Numbered from the stretch's first letter, positions 1 to 6,246 are shown. The stretch is 6,268 bases of DNA from Candidatus Nanopelagicaceae bacterium (GCA_947440735.1 CANESA010000036.1:1-6268); one strand, 5' to 3'. Program-made: numbers and translations. Notes: generated by a model from the sequence alone, not told the origin.

Positions 1-353
1 ACGAGTGATCCATCTTTAAGGTGCGGTGCAATCGCCGCTACTGAAGATTTCACATATGTCAGATCAGCAGCTAATCCATCTTTACTTTGGGGAGTTCCTA
101 CGCAGATGAAGTGGACATCGGCATCTGCTACAGCAGAAAAGTCGGTAGTAAATGAGAGGCGTCCAGTCTTCATCTCCGATGAAAGGAGTGTGTCGAGTCC
201 TGGTTCATAGAATGGAAGTCGCCCGCTCTGCAGCAAATCAACTTTGGCTTGGTCTGTATCAATTCCGACAACCTCAAAACCAAGAGAGGACATACATGCT
301 GCATGGGTAGCGCCAAGATAGCCACAACCTATTACTGAGAGCTTGAGCGTCAT
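1..353 (-). CDS. ugd: UDP-glucose 6-dehydrogenase, N-terminal part (runs off the window)
   Basis: Cytoplasmic enzyme that oxidises UDP-glucose to UDP-glucuronate using two NAD+, supplying acidic sugar for envelope polysaccharide. The 117 complete codons visible begin with a Rossmann fold. The GxGxxG loop is G9-C10-G11-Y12-L13-G14, followed by an acidic residue at the end of the second strand (D32 in VVGID). Further family landmarks are PFYEPGL at 47-53, TTDF at 69-72, the strand FICVGTPQ at 82-89 and AADLTYV at 95-101. The catalytic cysteine lies in the missing C-terminal part. The start is ATG at 353, placing the GxGxxG loop at residue 9 as usual for the family. The gene lies 22 nt downstream of the LCP gene on the same strand, so the two may be co-transcribed, but a candidate -10 also lies in the gap. 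Family assignment is secure. The substrate could be another UDP or GDP sugar of the same superfamily, though the PFYEPGL motif favours UDP-glucose. Confidence 0.93.
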   Translation of the reverse strand, partial: MTLKLSVIGCGYLGATHAACMSSLGFEVVGIDTDQAKVDLLQSGRLPFYEPGLDTLLSSEMKTGRLSFTTDFSAVADADVHFICVGTPQSKDGLAADLTYVKSSVAAIAPHLKDGSL

Positions 354-354
354 G

Positions 355-419
355 GGTGCGAGTCTAAGGCAAGAACTATTTAATCTCCCCGCATGGATTT
401 TCATCCGCGGTGCGAGTCT
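355..419. repeat. Short direct repeat, GGTGCGAGTCT, two copies
   Basis: The 11-mer occurs at 355-365 and again at 409-419, 54 nt apart. The first copy covers most of the ugd candidate -10 box and start-proximal leader. The second encodes part of the C-terminal KTRT of the LCP protein. The spacing is a multiple of three. It could be the remnant of a small duplication at the 3' end of the LCP gene or simply chance. Confidence 0.35.
361..366 (-). promoter_or_regulatory. Candidate -10 box of ugd (leaderless)
   Basis: On the minus strand the hexamer TAGACT ends exactly 7 nt before the ugd ATG. This fits the actinobacterial TANNNT -10 consensus and would place transcription start at or within a base of the start codon, giving a leaderless mRNA. 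No Shine-Dalgarno sequence is visible in the 22-nt gap and no clear -35 lies 16-18 nt upstream. Confidence 0.45.
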
Positions 420-1494
420 TAAATTTATCGACGATTACAGGGGTGGGTTTTGCTGAAGCACTCGCAGAAGCTGCAGGAGTTGGGGTAACTTCATCAACGA
501 GAGGAAGATCATCTCTCACGCGTGTCCATAAATCCGCGCCCAGCACTTCATCCCAAATCACCACTGATAACCCGTCATATCGACCATTTGCATTAGAGAG
601 TGGAACAGTCAGAGTGCGCACATTTCCAGAAGAAAGGTTCTTCATCTGTTTCGCCAGTGTCAATAAATCATTTGGTGCTAGCCCAGCGTCTAACTTAACG
701 CTGGCAAGTGAAGCGTTAATGAAGTTCTTCAACTTAAATGGATTTAAGAGTGTTCCAGTACTGGTTGCTTTGCGCATGACCGCACTCATAAATTGTTGCT
801 GCCTCGCCATGCGTCCAATATCTCCACGGCCATCGAAGCCTCGAGTTCGAACATACTTGAGGGACTCAATGCCATCGAGTGTATGGACTCCAGCACTTAA
901 CACTAAGTGACTTTGTGGATCGTCAATATTTACCTTGGTACACACCTCAATGCCACCGAGTGCATCAACGATTCCTGCAAAACCGGCAAAGCTGACCTCA
1001 ACATAATGATCAATCTTGATCGAGGTTGCAAGTTCAATCGTTTCAATAAGAAGTGGCGCACCACCGTATGAGAAAGCAGAATTTAATTTTCCAAGGCGCG
1101 CAGAGACCATAGTTTTCTTATCGCTACTGCTGATGTGCTCCGGAATTGTTACCAAGCTATCCCGTGGAAGAGAGATGATGTAAGCGCGATCACGTGATTT
1201 ACTCAAGTGAATCAAGAGCATGGTGTCAGAGCGACCACCAGCTGCAGTTGCGGTAGAGCCCACGCGAAGTGCACGCATCTGCTCTTTAGTCAGACCTTCT
1301 CGCGTATCCGAGCCAACAAGGAGATAGTTCTCGGCCTTAGAAGTCTTCTCTGGTCGATCGTTGAGTGAATCAAAGACATTGATACGGGCAATCGAACTAC
1401 TGACTTGTCCGAGCCCAAAGGAAGATACGGAAGAAACGAGCACGATGGCAACGGAGAGTGAGGTAATTATCCGTATGGCTCGTGTTGATTTCAC
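376..1494 (-). CDS. LytR-CpsA-Psr (LCP) family glycopolymer-peptidoglycan ligase
   Basis: Membrane-anchored enzyme predicted to transfer a lipid-pyrophosphate-linked glycopolymer onto peptidoglycan outside the membrane. The 372-residue product has a short basic N-terminus and one hydrophobic segment at about 8-28, so the rest faces outward. The LCP domain spans about 55-245. Candidate phosphate- and metal-binding residues are D63 and R65 (GSDTR), R88 and D90 (GRSDT), and R111 and D112 (SLPRDS). R216, R218, D225 and R228 lie in YVRTRGFDGRGDIGRMARQQ, whose RGDxGRxxRQQ form is typical of actinobacteria. A second globular part (about 250-330) precedes an Ala/Ser/Pro/Thr linker at 336-352. The tail ends in TADENPCGEIK, and C185 and C368 may form a disulfide. 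The start is GTG at 1494, placed just before the membrane anchor. The gene diverges from the glycosyltransferase and is followed by ugd. Which polymer it attaches cannot be read from sequence. Confidence 0.93.
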   Translation of the reverse strand: MKSTRAIRIITSLSVAIVLVSSVSSFGLGQVSSSIARINVFDSLNDRPEKTSKAENYLLVGSDTREGLTKEQMRALRVGSTATAAGGRSDTMLLIHLSKSRDRAYIISLPRDSLVTIPEHISSSDKKTMVSARLGKLNSAFSYGGAPLLIETIELATSIKIDHYVEVSFAGFAGIVDALGGIEVCTKVNIDDPQSHLVLSAGVHTLDGIESLKYVRTRGFDGRGDIGRMARQQQFMSAVMRKATSTGTLLNPFKLKNFINASLASVKLDAGLAPNDLLTLAKQMKNLSSGNVRTLTVPLSNANGRYDGLSVVIWDEVLGADLWTRVRDDLPLVDEVTPTPAASASASAKPTPVIVDKFKTRTADENPCGEIK

Positions 1495-1500
1495 TGCGTA

Positions 1501-1506
1501 AGACTA
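1501..1506 (-). promoter_or_regulatory. Candidate -10 box of the LCP gene (leaderless)
   Basis: Reading the minus strand, TAGTCT is followed by the 6-nt spacer TACGCA and then the GTG start. It matches TANNNT at leaderless spacing, and no Shine-Dalgarno sequence precedes the GTG. This supports the GTG at 1494 as the true start. Confidence 0.45.
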
Positions 1507-1515
1507 CTTGGGCGA

Positions 1516-1528
1516 TAGCGTAGAGGTG
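1516..1528 (+). promoter_or_regulatory. Candidate -10 and ribosome binding site of the glycosyltransferase operon
   Basis: TAGCGT (1516-1521) fits TANNNT but ends 9 nt before the ATG, slightly far for a leaderless start. AGAGG at 1522-1526 (GAGGTG to 1528) resembles a Shine-Dalgarno sequence, though close to the ATG. Either the transcript is nearly leaderless from TAGCGT, or a longer leader starting inside the divergent LCP gene uses the purine-rich site. Confidence 0.35.
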
Positions 1529-1530
1529 TT

Positions 1531-2529
1531 ATGACATCGCCGAACGCCTCGTTACCTGCCTCACCAGGGATTAGCGTGATTTTGCCTGTGCTTAATGAGC
1601 AGGCGCACTTAGAAGATTCAATACGAGCCATACTCTCTCAGAATTATCTGGGAAAGTTCGAAGTCATTTTGGCACTTGGCCCCTCACAGGATTCCACAAA
1701 TGAAATCGCGCGCTCACTTGCCGCAGAAGATGTGCGAGTGATCCTTGTTGAAAATCCTTCAGGTCGAACTGCAGCCGGACTTAATATTGCTCTTAACGCA
1801 TCAACTCAAGACGTCGTAGTGCGCGTTGATGCTCATGCAGAGATACCAAATGACTATCTCCAATTAGTAGTCGAAATACTTCGCGAATCTGGTGCAGTCA
1901 ATGTCGGTGGTGTCATGGGCGCTGAAGGGATTACATTCTTTGAAAGTGCAGTCGCTGCGGCAATGTGCAGCCCATTTGGTGTTGGCGGATCAAGATTTCA
2001 TACCGGCGGTAAGGCAGGATTTGTAGACACTGTCTATCTTGGAGCATTTATCCGCCAAGCTGTTGTTGATGCAGGTGGATTTGATGAACGATTTATCCGT
2101 GCCCAAGATTGGGAACTTAACTACAGACTTCGAGAAAATGGCGGAAAAATTTACTTTGATCCTAGACTTCACGTGACATATCGCCCACGTTCTAACTTTA
2201 AAAAATTAGCTAAGCAATATTATGAATATGGAAGATGGCGTAGAGTGATTGCTCGCAAATATCCACAAACAATTAATTACAGATATTTAGCACCACCACT
2301 GGCTCTCATTGGTACCGCGCTCTCACTTGTGGCCGGAAGCATCTTCGATCCATCTCTCTATCTACCGGCTGCTACCTACATCACATTTATTGCAATCACC
2401 CCGCTCTTCATCTCAAAGAATCTGGCTCACTATCCGGTTCTCGTCTTTATTCTTCCGACGATGCACTTTTCGTGGGGACTTGGCTTCCTTACCTCGCCAC
2501 GAAAGCTAGTTCCAGACTCTCTAAGGTAA
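1531..2529 (+). CDS. Family 2 glycosyltransferase, ExoA-like, with C-terminal membrane segments
   Basis: Predicted inverting glycosyltransferase that adds a sugar from a nucleotide donor to a lipid-linked glycan at the inner face of the membrane. The 332-residue product opens with a GT-A fold: VILPVLNE at 16-23, nucleotide-binding D54 in SQDST, and VDAHAE at 99-104. There D100 and H102 stand in place of a classical DxD, a form known in ExoA-type (succinoglycan) enzymes. GGFDERFIRAQDWELNYRLR at 182-201 carries the predicted catalytic-base region (D193, E195). An aromatic and basic stretch (YYEYGRWRRVIARKYP, 230-245) leads to hydrophobic segments at about 253-272, 278-296 and 300-319, anchoring the enzyme. 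ATG 1531 is the first codon of the open frame and lies 18 residues before the first motif. The permease follows 11 nt downstream, so the gene heads an envelope polysaccharide export operon. Donor and acceptor sugars cannot be named. Confidence 0.9.
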   Translation: MTSPNASLPASPGISVILPVLNEQAHLEDSIRAILSQNYLGKFEVILALGPSQDSTNEIARSLAAEDVRVILVENPSGRTAAGLNIALNASTQDVVVRVDAHAEIPNDYLQLVVEILRESGAVNVGGVMGAEGITFFESAVAAAMCSPFGVGGSRFHTGGKAGFVDTVYLGAFIRQAVVDAGGFDERFIRAQDWELNYRLRENGGKIYFDPRLHVTYRPRSNFKKLAKQYYEYGRWRRVIARKYPQTINYRYLAPPLALIGTALSLVAGSIFDPSLYLPAATYITFIAITPLFISKNLAHYPVLVFILPTMHFSWGLGFLTSPRKLVPDSLR

Positions 2530-2540
2530 CCTTCACTCAT

Positions 2541-3368
2541 ATGAGTACTCCTGTGACTGTATATGAGCCATTTCGCGCTGGGTTGCCCCCAATGCGTGAA
2601 TACCTTCGCTCGCTCTGGTCTCGTCGCCACTTTATCGCTGAGTTCTCACGCTCTGAATTACGTGAGCAGAACTACGGATCAGTCTTCGGACAACTCTGGC
2701 TTGTTCTTAATCCACTCTTGCTTTCTGGTGTTTATTTTCTTTTAATTTACATTATCGGTGGAGCCAGTGATGCGAATAGATATGTACATCTGACTTCTAG
2801 CCTCTTTTTCTTCTATCTCATTGCAAATAGTTTGACCGGGGGAGTCAAGTCGATTACAGCGGGACAGCGCTTGATTATGAATACCGCCTTTCCTCGCATC
2901 ATGCTCCCAATCTCCGCCTCTGTCATTGCAATCTTTAAATTTATTCCGACGCTTATAGTCTTCTTTGCAGTGCGCACTATCGTCGGAGCTCCATATTCCT
3001 GGCAGATGCTCTGGGCTCTTCCTATCTTTCTCCTTGGAGTATTCATGGGGTTAGGAATGGCGATTTCAATCTCATGTACCAATGTCTACTTCAGAGATAT
3101 AGCAAGTCTGCTTCCCTACATCACCCGCAGTTTGATCTATCTCTCTCCGATTCTTTATGAAGCGTCAGCGCTCTCTGAAAAGATGCGCACTCTCGAGATT
3201 GCAAACCCCATTTTTAATCTCTTAGATGCGTGGTCACAGGTAATGGTTTATGCACAAGCTCCGAGCTCATCTTCAATCCTGATCAGTCTGGCCTGGGCAA
3301 CGCTTATATTTGTTGTCGGTACTTACTTCTTCTTATCGAGGGAGCGTGATTTCGCTGTCCGTCTCTAG
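2541..3368 (+). CDS. ABC-2 type polysaccharide export permease (Wzm/TagG/RfbD family)
   Basis: Membrane subunit of an ABC exporter that moves lipid-linked polysaccharide across the cytoplasmic membrane. The 275-residue length is normal for the family. A cytoplasmic N-terminal stretch contains the amphipathic element SRRHFIAEFSRSELREQNYGSVFGQLW, cut here as residues 27-53 with S38-E42 and Y45-G50 as landmarks; it precedes the first membrane segment as in other ABC-2 permeases. Hydrophobic segments lie at about 53-73, 85-100, 122-147, 158-178, 195-208 and 247-265, giving six. NVYFRDI at 181-187 and ANPIFNLLDAW at 221-231 are family landmarks. ATG 2541 is chosen over earlier in-frame codons because these would run into the glycosyltransferase and add unrelated residues. 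AAGG at 2523-2526 is a distant candidate ribosome site. The ATPase gene overlaps the 3' end, so the two are translated together. It resembles mycobacterial galactan and Gram-positive teichoic acid exporters; the actual cargo is unknown. Confidence 0.92.
   Translation: MSTPVTVYEPFRAGLPPMREYLRSLWSRRHFIAEFSRSELREQNYGSVFGQLWLVLNPLLLSGVYFLLIYIIGGASDANRYVHLTSSLFFFYLIANSLTGGVKSITAGQRLIMNTAFPRIMLPISASVIAIFKFIPTLIVFFAVRTIVGAPYSWQMLWALPIFLLGVFMGLGMAISISCTNVYFRDIASLLPYITRSLIYLSPILYEASALSEKMRTLEIANPIFNLLDAWSQVMVYAQAPSSSSILISLAWATLIFVVGTYFFLSRERDFAVRL
3338..3344 (+). promoter_or_regulatory. Ribosome binding site deciding the ATPase GTG start
   Basis: GAGGGAG lies inside the end of the permease gene, directly before GTG 3346 (4 nt from GAGG to the GTG). 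It is the best Shine-Dalgarno match in the operon and supports GTG 3346 over the upstream TTG 3310, which has no such site, and over GTG 3400 further in. Confidence 0.5.
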
Positions 3369-4149
3369 CACCCACCCTCACCACAGCATTGCAGTCTCCG
3401 TGCAATCTGTCGGTCTGACATATACAACATCTGTTGATAAAAAGCCTACGCTTAAAGCGCGACTAAAAAGTTTTGGCAGAAGTGGAAAGTTCTCTCGCAC
3501 AGTAAATGCACTCAACGATGTGAACATTGATGTGCATTACGGAACAGTATTGGGAATCATCGGCTCAAACGGTGCTGGTAAATCATCTCTGATGCGCGTT
3601 ATCTCGGGGATCGTTCCACCATCACAAGGTCGCATTGAAGTCTATGGTTCTGTGAGTACCTTGCTTGCTCTGGGTGTTGGATTTAATGCATCCCTTACAG
3701 GACGTGAGAATGTTTATCTTGGCGGTCTTGCCGCAGGTATGACCCGCGCAGAGATTGATAATCAGTTTGATGAAATTGCAGAATTTTCAGAGCTAGGTGA
3801 AGCTATTGACTCTCCCATGCGTACTTATTCCTCGGGTATGTATGCTCGGTTGGCATTCTCAGTCGCCGCAACAGTGAAGCCAGACATTCTAATTATCGAT
3901 GAAGCCCTGAGTACAGGTGATGCGCGCTTTAAGCAGAAGAGCCTGAACCGAATTAAAGAACTCCGCACCGAAGATCGTGCACTCATTCTAGTAAGCCATG
4001 CTCTGGCTACGATTGAAGATATTTGCAATGAAGTCATCTGGCTAGATAAGGGAAAGATGATGGCTCGTGGAAATCCTGCAGAAGTAATCACTGCATATCG
4101 CGAGTATATGCAAGTACGAAAGAGCGCATCTTCTGATGAGGATGTCTAA
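3346..4149 (+). CDS. ABC transporter ATPase for polysaccharide export (Wzt/TagH/RfbE family, no carbohydrate-binding domain)
   Basis: Cytoplasmic ATPase partner of the preceding permease. In the 267-residue product the Walker A loop is GSNGAGKS at 73-80. The family-specific segment LGVGFNASLTGRENVYLGG is at 109-127, and YSSGMYARLAFS at 161-172 replaces the usual LSGGQ signature, a hallmark of Wzt/TagH proteins. Walker B is ILIIDE (181-186, D185 and E186), followed by the D-loop around LSTGDA, and the switch histidine is H218 in VSHA. An N-terminal extension before the core (about 20-60) is normal here. The protein stops shortly after the nucleotide-binding domain, so it lacks the C-terminal glycan-binding domain of O9a-type Wzt and resembles the short mycobacterial RfbE form. 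GTG 3346 overlaps the permease by 23 nt, and the stop overlaps the next gene. Cargo is inferred from context only. Confidence 0.93.
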   Translation: MISLSVSSTHPHHSIAVSVQSVGLTYTTSVDKKPTLKARLKSFGRSGKFSRTVNALNDVNIDVHYGTVLGIIGSNGAGKSSLMRVISGIVPPSQGRIEVYGSVSTLLALGVGFNASLTGRENVYLGGLAAGMTRAEIDNQFDEIAEFSELGEAIDSPMRTYSSGMYARLAFSVAATVKPDILIIDEALSTGDARFKQKSLNRIKELRTEDRALILVSHALATIEDICNEVIWLDKGKMMARGNPAEVITAYREYMQVRKSASSDEDV

Positions 4150-5323
4150 GAATTTTCTAGCTCTTTTGATTGCCGCACTTATTTCAAGTGCAGTTCCAGC
4201 GCAAGCGATTGAAATTCCACCGACATTTGAATTCACCGGCAATGGCTACGGACATGGCGTTGGAATGAGTCAGATAGGTGCGAAGGCGCGCGCCGTAAGT
4301 GGTGAGAGCGCTACAGCAATTCTCAATTATTACTATAAAGATGTACTGATTGCACCCTATGTTGATACGAATACAATCCGAGTAAATATTGCTCATCTTG
4401 TTAAGTCAGTTGCCTTCACGACTCATACACCTGGAGCGCGTATCGATGTATTTGAAGGAGATATTGGAAATTCAACGCAATCACAGCCTATTTATTCGTT
4501 TGCGACCAAAAAGAGGGCAACTTTTACTATTGCAACTCTGTCGAAGGGGAAGGCGCTCACCTTGCGATGGGTTGGAGAGAATCCCATCATCTCGATGAGC
4601 CAAGGTTCAGTCACCACAAAATATAAGTACGGATACATCACTCTTAAAGTTGTTAAAGGTGCGATGGAAGTGACAAATACCCTTGCTCTCAGAGATGAGT
4701 ATTTATGGGGAATTAGTGAAGTTCCATCTAGCTGGCCCGCGGCAATGTTGGAGGCCCAAGCAATTGCCTCGCGTAGCTATGCACTCTCTAAGTTGAGCAT
4801 CGTGAGACCAAGCTGTGATTGTCAGGTCTACTCGCACATTACGGATCAAAACTTTGTGGGATATTCCAAAGAGAGTGAACCTAGATTTGGACAGTTGTGG
4901 AAAGATGCCGTGTCTCGCACGATCGTCGATACTTCTACAAGTCTAGTTGTGCTCAGCAATGGCAAGCCTGCGCAAACCTATTTCTTCTCTTCATCGGGTG
5001 GAGCAACGCAGACAACTCGCGATGCATGGGGAGAAGCAACCGCCTTCACCCAATCTGTTCCAGATAGCGCAAGCGTAGACGTCACGCTTAATCCTCGATT
5101 TGCATCGTGGAAGGCATCATCTACTCAGGAACTTGTTGCAAAAGCATTTCTCTTACCCAATGTAGTTTCACTTGAAATTCTCTCGCGTAACCAAGCCGGT
5201 GCAGTGACTTATATTTCAGCAACTTCTTCAGAGGGAGTTACTAAGAAAATTCGTGGAGATACCTTTAGAAGTAGGGCGAAGTTGCCTTCTCCGTGGTTTT
5301 GGTTAGTTAGCGTGGAGAATTGA
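4136..5323 (+). CDS. Secreted SpoIID/LytB-domain protein, predicted peptidoglycan lytic transglycosylase
   Basis: Predicted exported enzyme that cleaves the glycan strands of peptidoglycan. The 395-residue product has a signal peptide (about 1-24, hydrophobic FLALLIAALISSAV, then PAQA as likely cleavage site). GNGYGHGVGMSQIGA at 35-49 is the family's glycine/histidine loop, followed by AILNYYYKDV. The catalytic-type motif EYLWGISEVPSSWPAAMLEA begins at 188 and continues to QAIASRSYAL; E195 is the presumed catalytic glutamate. CDCQVY (C227, C229), FVGYSKE and FFSSSGGATQT with DAWGE complete the core, and a C-terminal part ends in DTFRSRAKLPSPWFWL. In Bacillus SpoIID the GHGVGMSQ loop is C-terminal, so this is a permuted layout. 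ATG 4136 overlaps the ATPase stop by 14 nt; ATG 4142 is an alternative. SpoIID is known from sporulation, but nothing here implies spores, so a wall-remodelling role is inferred. Confidence 0.88.
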   Translation: MRMSKNFLALLIAALISSAVPAQAIEIPPTFEFTGNGYGHGVGMSQIGAKARAVSGESATAILNYYYKDVLIAPYVDTNTIRVNIAHLVKSVAFTTHTPGARIDVFEGDIGNSTQSQPIYSFATKKRATFTIATLSKGKALTLRWVGENPIISMSQGSVTTKYKYGYITLKVVKGAMEVTNTLALRDEYLWGISEVPSSWPAAMLEAQAIASRSYALSKLSIVRPSCDCQVYSHITDQNFVGYSKESEPRFGQLWKDAVSRTIVDTSTSLVVLSNGKPAQTYFFSSSGGATQTTRDAWGEATAFTQSVPDSASVDVTLNPRFASWKASSTQELVAKAFLLPNVVSLEILSRNQAGAVTYISATSSEGVTKKIRGDTFRSRAKLPSPWFWLVSVEN

Positions 5324-6229
5324 GTTAAGTCCGCCCCACGAACCTTCACGAACAACAACTTCTAGACAACCATCGAGTGAGTTTCTTCGAAAGAGTACAT
5401 TCGAAGCTCCGCTGAGAGTTCCAGCTTTTACAACTTCTCCATCTGGAAGACGAACCTTGGCAGCTGCGGTGATGTATGTACCTGCTTCGATGACACAATT
5501 ATCGCCGAGTGAAATTCCCAGCCCTGAATTTGCCCCCAGCAGACATTTCTTTCCAACCGAAATAACTTGCTTTCCGCCACCACTTAAAGTTCCCATGATG
5601 GATGCTCCGCCACCGACATCACTTCCATCATCGACCACCACACCTGAAGAAATTCGTCCTTCAACCATCGAAGTTCCAAGCGTTCCTGCATTGAAATTTA
5701 CAAACCCTTCATGCATCACTGTCGTACCTGATGCCAAGTGAGCACCGAGACGAACTCGATCTGCATCTGCAATTCGCACACCTGATGGAATGACGTAATC
5801 GACCATCCGTGGGAATTTATCTACGCTAAAAATAGTGACATGGCCATCACGTGCACGTATTCCAGCACGAACTTCTTCAAACCCTTCAATGGCGCAGGGA
5901 CCAGCAGATGTCCAGACAACATTTGTTAGGAGCCCGAATATTCCATCGAGTGAGAGTCCGTGAGGTTTAACTAATCTGTGTGAGAGAAGATGAAGTCGTA
6001 GATATGCATCTACTGCATCTTGTGGTGGTTGAGTAATATCTACTTCGCACGAAACTATTTCGCGCCGTACTTTTCGTACATCATCAGCACCGACTGCATC
6101 AAGGAGTGATTGCGCAGGTTTTCCCACGAGAGCACCTAGCGCCGGAGCTGGAAACCAGACATCGAGAACTGTGGAGCCCGAGAGTGTGGCAATTCCATGG
6201 CCATGGGCGGCAGTTGCTTGAGAAGACAT
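5303..6229 (-). CDS. dapD: 2,3,4,5-tetrahydropyridine-2,6-dicarboxylate N-succinyltransferase (actinobacterial DapD)
   Basis: Cytoplasmic enzyme of the succinylase route to meso-diaminopimelate and lysine. It transfers succinyl from succinyl-CoA to tetrahydrodipicolinate. The 308-residue product follows the mycobacterial form throughout: VLDVWFPAP near the start, DAYLRLHLLSHRLVKPHGL, then DKFPRMVDYV from 137. A left-handed beta-helix of hexapeptide repeats follows (about 150-275). It includes SMVEGRIS (187-194, with E190 matching the functional glutamate of the M. tuberculosis enzyme), GSDVGGGASIMGTLSGGG and LLGANSGLGISLGD. The tail LFRRNS and terminal LHAN match too. ATG 6229 is preferred over GTG 6235 because it aligns with the mycobacterial N-terminus and lies 6 nt after a candidate -10. 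The 3' end overlaps the SpoIID gene tail-to-tail by 21 nt. It diverges from a probable dapE. Confidence 0.97.
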   Translation of the reverse strand: MSSQATAAHGHGIATLSGSTVLDVWFPAPALGALVGKPAQSLLDAVGADDVRKVRREIVSCEVDITQPPQDAVDAYLRLHLLSHRLVKPHGLSLDGIFGLLTNVVWTSAGPCAIEGFEEVRAGIRARDGHVTIFSVDKFPRMVDYVIPSGVRIADADRVRLGAHLASGTTVMHEGFVNFNAGTLGTSMVEGRISSGVVVDDGSDVGGGASIMGTLSGGGKQVISVGKKCLLGANSGLGISLGDNCVIEAGTYITAAAKVRLPDGEVVKAGTLSGASNVLFRRNSLDGCLEVVVREGSWGGLNSILHAN

Positions 6230-6235
6230 GGGCAC

Positions 6236-6241
6236 ACAATA
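6236..6241 (-). promoter_or_regulatory. Candidate -10 box of dapD (leaderless)
   Basis: On the minus strand TATTGT ends 6 nt before ATG 6229. This is TANNNT at leaderless spacing and favours ATG 6229 over the GTG at 6235, which would abut the -10 itself. AAGGA (minus strand, 6253-6249) is too far from ATG 6229 to be a convincing ribosome site. Confidence 0.45.
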
Positions 6242-6246
6242 TCGCC

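Noticed and set aside
410..910. 166-codon open frame on the plus strand antisense to the LCP gene
   Set aside because: It lies wholly inside a gene with clear LCP motifs, has no recognisable domain or ribosome site, and its composition reads as an antisense shadow.
2527..2532. TAACCT as a leaderless -10 for the permease
   Set aside because: It fits TANNNT but ends 8 nt before the ATG and overlaps the upstream stop codon. The gene is inside an obvious operon, so a separate promoter is not needed.
2472..2540. Earlier start for the permease, adding 23 residues
   Set aside because: It would overlap the end of the glycosyltransferase by 58 nt and add residues unlike the family N-terminus. ATG 2541 leaves a normal 11-nt gap.
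4136..5323. Evidence of sporulation from the SpoIID-domain protein
   Set aside because: SpoIID/LytB domains are widespread in non-sporulating bacteria. No other sporulation gene is present and the neighbours are envelope polysaccharide genes.
5324..5400. Terminator after the SpoIID/dapD convergent ends
   Set aside because: I looked for a GC-rich stem followed by a T-run on either strand and found none that would be convincing.
5457..5741. 94-codon plus-strand open frame, proline and serine rich, inside dapD
   Set aside because: It is antisense to the beta-helix core of a securely identified dapD. The proline richness is explained by the reverse complement of glycine codons.
6218..6223. TTGAGA as a -35 box for the right-edge gene
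   Set aside because: It is close to TTGACA, but 23 nt separate it from the TATCCT box, too far for a standard promoter.
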